Assembly: GCA_037190845.1 (NCBI GenBank)
Contig: JBBCJI010000030.1
Coordinates: 115,656 to 179,655 of the forward strand
Origin: JBEBVQ01 sp037190845
GTDB taxonomy: Bacteria; Bacteroidota; Bacteroidia; Chitinophagales; Chitinophagaceae
Reading direction: 5' to 3'
DNA: 64,000 bases
Shown here: piece by piece, positions 59,214 through 64,000 of the stretch
Layout of the letters: each line of letters begins with the position of its first letter
Numbering within the stretch: position 1 is the first letter of the stretch
The notes under the pieces: model-generated
The model's input: the letters and a program-made list of their open reading frames with translations, nothing else
Told to the model about the DNA's origin: nothing
Databases searched by the model: none
Position numbers and translations under genes: made by a program

Positions 59214-59630
59214 ATGCAAAGCAAAATACATGAAGGCCGCAATGTGAAACGCTTCCGGGAGATGCTGGGCATCAAGCAGGAAGCTTTGGCTTTTGAACTA
59301 GGCGAAGACTGGAACCAGAAGAAAATATCCCTGCTGGAGCAGAAAGAAACAGTTGAACCGGCGATACTGCAACAGGTGTCTGCTGTGTTGAAAATACCAG
59401 TGGAGGCTTTTCAGAATTTTGATGAGGAACAGGCGATAAACATTATATCAAACACTTTTCACGACTTTAAGGATAACGCCATTGCTTCGGCAATGAATTA
59501 TCAATGTTCATTCAATCCTTTAGATAAGATTATAGAGTTGTATGATGAGAAAATATCTCTTTACGAACGCATGTTGAAAGAGAAGGATGAACTGATGGTG
59601 AGGGTGGAAAGGATGTTGGAGATGAAGTGA
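59214..59630 (+). CDS. XRE-family helix-turn-helix protein with C-terminal coiled coil
   Basis: 138 residues. HTH at about 8-62 (GRNVKRFREMLGIKQEALAF, LGEDWNQKKISLLEQKE), then a helical middle (AINIISNTFHDFKDNAIASA) and a C-terminal coiled coil (KIIELYDEKISLYERMLKEK). This form is frequent in Chitinophagia and of unknown role. Promoter box TACCTTTA at 59148-59155 is near consensus. Divergent from the hypothetical gene at 58583, which it might regulate. Confidence 0.82.
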   Translation: MQSKIHEGRNVKRFREMLGIKQEALAFELGEDWNQKKISLLEQKETVEPAILQQVSAVLKIPVEAFQNFDEEQAINIISNTFHDFKDNAIASAMNYQCSFNPLDKIIELYDEKISLYERMLKEKDELMVRVERMLEMK

Positions 59631-59712
59631 GAAATTTCCTGCTTATAAACAATTTCAGAATAGGGAAGTGCAGGTATTTATGAGTTAGTAAAAATTTTAA
59701 AAAGACAGAGAT

Positions 59713-60240
59713 ATGAAACAAATCATACTGACAATCATAAGTATGTTTATCGTGGTTTTTTTGGCGCAAGGTCAAGACTACAAAAAGTTGAATGTCTTTG
59801 TTACTGACTTCTTTGACGCGAGAGCTTCAATAACAGTTGAACCCTTAGATTATGACCCATTAATTGCGACTGATGCTTTGAAAAACGCATTAGTAGTGAA
59901 TGGCTTCAAAGTAATTTCTGAAAGAGTAGCAAAGGAAAAAATCGAACTAAGCAATAACGGGCAAGTAACGGATTCGACTTTTAATCAAGGCGTTTCAGTA
60001 GGTAAGACAACTTATTTAAAATCGGTTTATGTAGTGACTCTAAATTATCAGTACAGGGCAGATACAGGTTGTGGTGGGGCAGTAATGAGTAATTTGTCGG
60101 GGCAAATTGTTGACCTTGCAAACGATGGGCAAATTGTTGTAACATTTTCTTTTAAACAAGGAAATCTCGAAGGTAAATGCACATCAGATATAATGAACGC
60201 ATTTGCTAAGAGATTAAAAGAACAATCTAAAAATAAGTAA
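59713..60240 (+). CDS. Exported hypothetical protein
   Basis: 175 residues with a clear signal peptide (IILTIISMFIVVFLAQGQ). The mature part alternates strands and helices (KKLNVFVTDFF, ALKNALVVNGFKVISERVAK, YLKSVYVVTLNYQYRADTGC, GQIVDLANDGQIVVTFSF). The pattern resembles periplasmic alpha/beta domains of the CsgG/lipoprotein-associated type, but no family is claimed. Visibly more AT-rich than its neighbours. The next gene begins on the base after its stop. Confidence 0.65.
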   Translation: MKQIILTIISMFIVVFLAQGQDYKKLNVFVTDFFDARASITVEPLDYDPLIATDALKNALVVNGFKVISERVAKEKIELSNNGQVTDSTFNQGVSVGKTTYLKSVYVVTLNYQYRADTGCGGAVMSNLSGQIVDLANDGQIVVTFSFKQGNLEGKCTSDIMNAFAKRLKEQSKNK

Positions 60241-60639
60241 ATGGGAAAAGAACTCATTGAAAGCATTATTAATGACAATAAGACCATCAAGTTCGGAGAA
60301 TGGAATGGACAGTATTTTATATTTGAATCTGCTAATTTAGTTGTTGGATTCTTTTTTATGCATCGAGGATATCCTAAAAACTATTTTACCGAACCCGATC
60401 GTAGAATAATACTTTCCGTTTTTCCCCATAGTAACTTGAATGTTGATATCCCATTAAAAGTAATAGAAGAAACGACAAGAATTATAGTAAATTCAGATCA
60501 TCCTGACTATGCAATGACCTTTTTGTTAACTATAGATGTCGTTAACCGAAAGGTGAAAGTGAAAGTTAATGACATGCCTGTACTTGGACAGAGTATAATC
60601 ACGGATGAAGAAAAGAGCGGAATTGAAATTGAATACTAA
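60241..60639 (+). CDS. Hypothetical cytoplasmic protein
   Basis: 132 residues starting immediately after the previous stop codon (no gap), so the two are translationally coupled. No signal peptide. Beta-rich centre (IKFGEWNGQYFIFESANLVV, RRIILSVFPHSNLNVDIPLK) and an acidic C-terminus. No family recognised. Shares the AT-rich base use of the gene before it; both look like recent arrivals. Confidence 0.6.
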   Translation: MGKELIESIINDNKTIKFGEWNGQYFIFESANLVVGFFFMHRGYPKNYFTEPDRRIILSVFPHSNLNVDIPLKVIEETTRIIVNSDHPDYAMTFLLTIDVVNRKVKVKVNDMPVLGQSIITDEEKSGIEIEY

Positions 60640-60844
60640 AACGTGTTTGCTAACCCAACCTACCCACAAGCAGGGAGAGTACTTCGTTTGAAGCTGAGTG
60701 ATAAAATCCCCCCCCCCACTGAAGCAAGTTGAAAACCGTTAGCGGCAATTTTGGGGCGATAGCGTTAACATAAAACAAATGGACTTTTGTATACGTTCCT
60801 ATTTTTCATACAACAATAAGTTTTAAACCGTATTTTTATCTGAC
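60640..60844. other. Gap with a C10 tract and GCTAAC/GTTAGC inverted ends
   Basis: 205 bases after the AT-rich gene pair. Ten C in a row lie at 60708-60717. TTGCTAAC (60647-60654) and GTTAGCGGCAA (60738-60748) are nearly inverted copies around about 83 bases. No coding frame. Layout recalls an integron attC site but fits the core consensus only in part. Confidence 0.4.
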
Positions 60845-62023
60845 ATGGCAGACAAAGCATTCATAACACCCAAGGTGCTGAAATGGGCAAGGGAATCGGC
60901 AAGAATGACCGAAGAAGCTGCCGCTGCCAGGACTGCCGTAACTGTTCACAAGCTGAAAGAATGGGAAGAGGGAGTAAGCAACCCCACAATCAGGCAGGCG
61001 CAAACACTGGCTAAAGCCTACAAGCGACCTTTTGCCTTGTTGTTCCTCCCGGATATACCAAGAGATTTTCAGCCCCTGCAGGACTTTAGGAAAGCAGGCT
61101 CCAGAGAGCTGACTACCTCTTCCGTTTTCATTGTCCGGGAAATTCAGCAGAAACAGGCATGGATAAGTGAGGTGTATGTAGAAGAAGGCGAAAAGAAGTT
61201 GCCATTTGTGGGGCGCTTTTCCATCAGGGACGACCCGCAGGCTGTTGCCAAGGATATATTGACAACACTGAAGATAAATCCCACTGTCTATAAGACAGCA
61301 AACCCCATAAAAGAATGGATTGATGCTGCGGAAACAAACGGTATTTTTGTTTCCAGGACAAGCTTTATCCACTCCCGCCTTAAGCTGGATGCGGAAGAAT
61401 TACAAGGGTTTGCAATTGCAGACCCTTATGCTCCCTTTGTGTTTGTAAATTCGGACGATTGGAATGCACCGCAGCTTTTTACTCTGGTGCATGAGCTGGC
61501 ACACATTTGGATTGCCGCCACAGGCATATCCAACGAGATTGAACCTGTCATGAAAGACAATGGCAGACTGCATCCTGTTGAGCTTTTCTGCAACGAAGTG
61601 GCCGCCCATGCCTTGATGCCCGTAGAAATAGTTTTAAGTTTTGCCGCGAACACCTATCAAAGTTCAAAAGAAGTTTTTAAGACTGCCCGGCAATTGGGCG
61701 TAAGTTCTTTCGCCCTCCTGGTCAGGGCATTGCATCTTAACCTTATATCGGCTCCGCTATATCAAAAGCTGAAAAAGCAGGCAGATATGGATTACGCCGA
61801 GTATCTGAAGCGAGAAGCGGCAAAAAAGGCAAAGCAAAAAGAAAAAGACAAACCCGGCGGCCCCAATTATTTTTTGCTTCAATTGAACCGGAACAGCCGG
61901 CTGTTTACACAAACCGTTTTAGACGCGTTTCGTGGTGGTTATATTGAACCGACATTAGCGAGTAGCCTGCTGAATGTTCAGGTAAATAAGTTTCAAAAAT
62001 TAGAAGCGCAGTTGCATAGATGA
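60845..62023 (+). CDS. XRE-domain ImmA/IrrE metallopeptidase
   Basis: 392 residues. An N-terminal XRE helix-turn-helix (about 10-62: LKWARESARMTEEAAAART, VHKLKEWEEGVSNPTIRQAQ) is followed by a COG2856-type zinc peptidase with HELAH at 216-220 and a third ligand in NEVAAHALMP (E251). The helical C-terminal part has a lysine-rich segment (KKAKQKEKDK). Proteins of this build act as transcription factors with a regulatory protease, or as the antitoxin side of a pair. Overlaps the PIN gene by four bases (ATGA), so both are made together. Confidence 0.92.
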   Translation: MADKAFITPKVLKWARESARMTEEAAAARTAVTVHKLKEWEEGVSNPTIRQAQTLAKAYKRPFALLFLPDIPRDFQPLQDFRKAGSRELTTSSVFIVREIQQKQAWISEVYVEEGEKKLPFVGRFSIRDDPQAVAKDILTTLKINPTVYKTANPIKEWIDAAETNGIFVSRTSFIHSRLKLDAEELQGFAIADPYAPFVFVNSDDWNAPQLFTLVHELAHIWIAATGISNEIEPVMKDNGRLHPVELFCNEVAAHALMPVEIVLSFAANTYQSSKEVFKTARQLGVSSFALLVRALHLNLISAPLYQKLKKQADMDYAEYLKREAAKKAKQKEKDKPGGPNYFLLQLNRNSRLFTQTVLDAFRGGYIEPTLASSLLNVQVNKFQKLEAQLHR

Positions 62024-62526
62024 GCACAGGGGCAAATAAATACTGTTTAGATGCCAATGTGCTTATTCAGGCGTGGCAAAAGTATTATAATCCAGGATTT
62101 TGTCCGGGCTATTGGGAGATTCTGACTGAGCTTGGGAAGCAGGATAAAATCTTCATCCCTGAAATGGTCTTTGAAGAAATTACCAGAACAGAAGACGGCC
62201 TTTCAAAGTGGCTGAAAGGAAGTAACATACCGATTGAAAAAATTACCGAGCCGGTTACCCTTTGTTTACAAAGCATCTATGCTGCCGACCCGTTGCACAA
62301 AAATCTGGTAGATAATACAAAAGCACGTTCCTTAGCCGACCCTTGGGTAATTGCCCATGCGTTATATAAAAATGCTATGGTAGTCACAAAAGAAGAAAAA
62401 GTGACGGCCTTGAACTCAAACAGGATCAAAATTCCCAACGTTTGCGAAAACATGGGCATAAAATGGATAAACGATTTTACATTCATTGACGAGCTAAACA
62501 TCAGATTTGCCTGTTCGTTGGGTTAA
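62020..62526 (+). CDS. DUF4411 PIN-like protein (probable toxin)
   Basis: 168 residues of DUF4411, a PIN-fold family. Seen: first acidic residue D11 in YCLDANVLIQAW, FIPEMVFEEITRTEDGLSKW carrying conserved acids, ADPWVIAHALYKNAMVVTKE with the third acid, and NVCENMGIKWIN. PIN toxins cut RNA with one metal ion. Its start overlaps the XRE-ImmA stop by four bases, the usual layout of this pair. Cytoplasmic. Toxin activity is inferred from family and context. Confidence 0.88.
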   Translation: MSTGANKYCLDANVLIQAWQKYYNPGFCPGYWEILTELGKQDKIFIPEMVFEEITRTEDGLSKWLKGSNIPIEKITEPVTLCLQSIYAADPLHKNLVDNTKARSLADPWVIAHALYKNAMVVTKEEKVTALNSNRIKIPNVCENMGIKWINDFTFIDELNIRFACSLG

Positions 62527-62563
62527 GGCTTGTCAGGTTGTTTTATGTTATCTTGAAACATTA

Positions 62564-63436
62564 CTACAGGGCTAACGACAGGATCGTCAGTAGGGCAAAG
62601 GTAATGCTCGCCACACCGTTCGTGTTGGCAAACGCCATATTGACACGGCTGAGATCTCCGGGCTTCACGATCAGGTGCTGGTAGGTAAGCAGACCTGTGA
62701 ATATAGCTGCCCCTGCCCAGTATATCCAGTTGAACTGCCCGAAGATGCCGGCGGCGGCTATACAGATAGCCGTCCCCATATGTAAGACTGTGGATACAAT
62801 CAGTGCATTACGGATACCCAATGCGGCAGGTATGGAGTGCAATTTCTGTGTTTTGTCGAAATCTTTGTCTTGTAAGGCATATATAATGTCAAAGCCCGCT
62901 ACCCAGGTAAATACTGCTGCTGAAAATAGCACCGGCAATAAACTGAAATATCCCGTTACTGCCAGATAAGCCCCAAGCGGCGCCAATGCCAGGCCCAGGC
63001 CCAACACTAAATGACACAGGGCGGTAAAGCGTTTGGTATAGCTGTAAAATAAAATGACAAACAGAGCAATGAATGAAAGATAAAAACAGGGTTTGTTGAT
63101 GAACCAGGTCGTAACGACAAACAGGATACAATTGACAACGGTGAACAGCAGCGCATGTTGGGGAGGTATGATACCTGCCGGTATCTCACGACCCGCAGTC
63201 CTGGGATTAAGCGCATCGAACCGGCGATCGAGCCACCGGTTGAATGCCATGGCGGCATTACGGGCAAAGACCATGCATAACAGCACTTTCATCAGCAGAT
63301 CCCACCTGAATGATTGCTGCTCATAAATAACAGCCAGCGTAAAGCCGATCATTGCAAATGGCAATGCAAACACAGTGTGACTGAACTTTACCAGTGAGAA
63401 ATATCGCCCAGCCTTAGATGCCATGGATACGGACAT
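62564..63436 (-). CDS. UbiA-family polyprenyltransferase
   Basis: 290 residues with eight or nine membrane helices. The first polyprenyl-phosphate motif is in FNRWLDRRFDALNPRTAGRE (N-x3-D-x3-D), and the second is in DIIYALQDKDFD. The NPRTAGREIPAG stretch fits the UbiA branch that includes 4-hydroxybenzoate and MqnP-type enzymes of quinone synthesis. Which quinone head group is used cannot be told without neighbours; no other mqn, men or ubi gene is in the window. Start may also be the ATG at 63424. 2 bases after DUF1573, same operon. Confidence 0.9.
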   Translation of the reverse strand: MSVSMASKAGRYFSLVKFSHTVFALPFAMIGFTLAVIYEQQSFRWDLLMKVLLCMVFARNAAMAFNRWLDRRFDALNPRTAGREIPAGIIPPQHALLFTVVNCILFVVTTWFINKPCFYLSFIALFVILFYSYTKRFTALCHLVLGLGLALAPLGAYLAVTGYFSLLPVLFSAAVFTWVAGFDIIYALQDKDFDKTQKLHSIPAALGIRNALIVSTVLHMGTAICIAAAGIFGQFNWIYWAGAAIFTGLLTYQHLIVKPGDLSRVNMAFANTNGVASITFALLTILSLAL

Positions 63437-63438
63437 GT

Positions 63439-63942
63439 TTATTTCTCTTTTACTTCTGCAGTGAACCCGATAGACATGGCTTCCTGTTGGGCGTTGGAAT
63501 GGATCAGCACATTTTTCTGCTGGTGGCCGGGCCGGTTCTTGCTGTTAAACTCTATCACGATGTCACCCTCTCCACCCGGCGGGATCGGTTCTTTGGGCCA
63601 TTCCGGCACGGTACACCCGCAGGATGCTTCTGCTTTTGAGATCAGCAAGGGGTGCGCTCCCGTGTTTTTGAAATGGAAGGCATGACGCACCACGTCTCCT
63701 TCGGTGATCGTACCGAAATCATGTTTGGTATCCGCAAACGAAATGGTGGTTTTGGGCATCTCCGCTATCTTTTGATTGCGCTCTTCTGTGTCGTGAGCAT
63801 GACTATGGTTGTGACTACCGTCGCCTATGTTATATTTATTGAATAGAGCGGTTTTGCTGATCCCACTTAATTCTACCATGGCAATAACGAAAACGGAAAG
63901 CGTCAGTACGGTAAGTAAGATGGTTTTTAACTGCTGGTTCAT
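63439..63942 (-). CDS. DUF1573 domain protein with N-terminal anchor
   Basis: 167 residues: a hydrophobic N-terminal segment (ILLTVLTLSVFVIAMVEL) as anchor or signal, a histidine-rich linker (SHNHSHAHD) and a DUF1573 Ig-like domain (FADTKHDFGTITEGDVVRHA, FHFKNTGAHPLLISKAEASC, GCTVPEW, GPP-type turn). DUF1573 proteins are envelope proteins of Bacteroidota with no settled role; the His-rich patch could bind metal. First gene of the operon with the prenyltransferase. Confidence 0.9.
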   Translation of the reverse strand: MNQQLKTILLTVLTLSVFVIAMVELSGISKTALFNKYNIGDGSHNHSHAHDTEERNQKIAEMPKTTISFADTKHDFGTITEGDVVRHAFHFKNTGAHPLLISKAEASCGCTVPEWPKEPIPPGGEGDIVIEFNSKNRPGHQQKNVLIHSNAQQEAMSIGFTAEVKEK

Positions 63943-63962
63943 TGTAACTGCTGTGTTTTTGA

Positions 63963-63970
63963 CAAAGTTA
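63963..63970 (-). promoter_or_regulatory. -7 box for the DUF1573-ubiA operon
   Basis: On the minus strand TAacTTTG, an exact match, 21 bases before the DUF1573 start codon. The -33 region falls in the repeat-like sequence at 63975-64000 and shows no TTTG. Confidence 0.5.
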
Positions 63971-63974
63971 ATAT

Positions 63975-64000
63975 AATGTGTTGGGTGTGGGGGATGTTTT
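63975..64000. repeat. Partial copy of the AATGTGTTGG-type repeat at the window edge
   Basis: 63975-63990 match 52571-52586 at 14 of 16 bases (AATGTGTTGG shared). The element is cut by the end of the window, so its palindrome cannot be judged. Confidence 0.45.

Noticed and set aside
1..64000. tRNA, rRNA and riboswitch genes
   Set aside because: No TPsiC-like GGTTCRA arms in a cloverleaf, no rRNA segments and no known riboswitch cores were seen in the gaps by eye; a covariance search could still find a small RNA.

Overview
The window is a piece of a Bacteroidota chromosome, most likely class Chitinophagia (family not resolved). Supporting signs: six large secreted proteins with type IX secretion (T9SS) C-terminal signals (three of the gliding-motility-associated type B, three of the type A YPNP type), a PorD-like T9SS gene, promoters of the Bacteroidota TAnnTTTG type, almost no Shine-Dalgarno sites, and the sequences of the ribosomal proteins. 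No rRNA, tRNA, CRISPR array or transposase gene was recognised.

Layout. 1-10841: three T9SS cargo proteins (the first is cut by the window edge) around a TPR histidine kinase / NarL-type regulator pair on the minus strand. 10899-14311: a terminator, DUF1801 and SRPBCC genes, a higBA toxin-antitoxin pair whose promoter is covered by a perfect palindrome, hflX, and a small orphan gene. 14308-19027: DUF2461 (minus), then dxr, rseP and an M16 peptidase. 19066-24597: a membrane glycosyltransferase, a 403-base gap holding a REP-like inverted pair, a csaA-cupin-permease operon (minus), a small monooxygenase-like gene, and a divergent hxlR/doxX pair. 24956-37716: three more T9SS cargo proteins in tandem (IgGFc-binding type, NHL propeller, PNGase F-like with inserted LamG), followed by a Reg_prop/Y_Y_Y hybrid-type sensor kinase and its regulator. 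37894-50615: the S10-spc ribosomal operon from rpsJ to secY and map, with a textbook promoter, an extra internal promoter, and two terminator-like hairpins inside it. The usual infA-rpmJ-rpsM-rpsK-rpsD-rpoA-rplQ tail does not follow map. 50773-58394: membrane-anchored MutS-like ATPase, coaBC, porD, DUF4296, an SDR, a DEDDh exonuclease/GIY-YIG fusion, DUF1801. 58583-62526: an accessory stretch, partly AT-rich, with a hypothetical gene divergent from an XRE regulator, two orphan genes, and an XRE-ImmA peptidase/PIN (DUF4411) pair. 62564-63942: UbiA-type prenyltransferase and DUF1573 (minus).

How they work together. The housekeeping core (translation, SecY export, methionine removal, MEP isoprenoids, CoA synthesis, regulated membrane proteolysis) is ordinary. 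The distinctive part is surface biology: two clusters of giant T9SS-exported propeller/adhesin proteins, each next to its own two-component system. The most unusual signals are non-coding: (i) a 136-base MITE-like element with 22-base terminal inverted repeats plus a truncated relative 1.2 kb away; (ii) a pair of 30-base REP-like hairpins in inverted orientation whose stems differ by compensatory changes; (iii) a set of word-like quasi-palindromes sitting directly behind stop codons; and (iv) hairpins that split the ribosomal operon.
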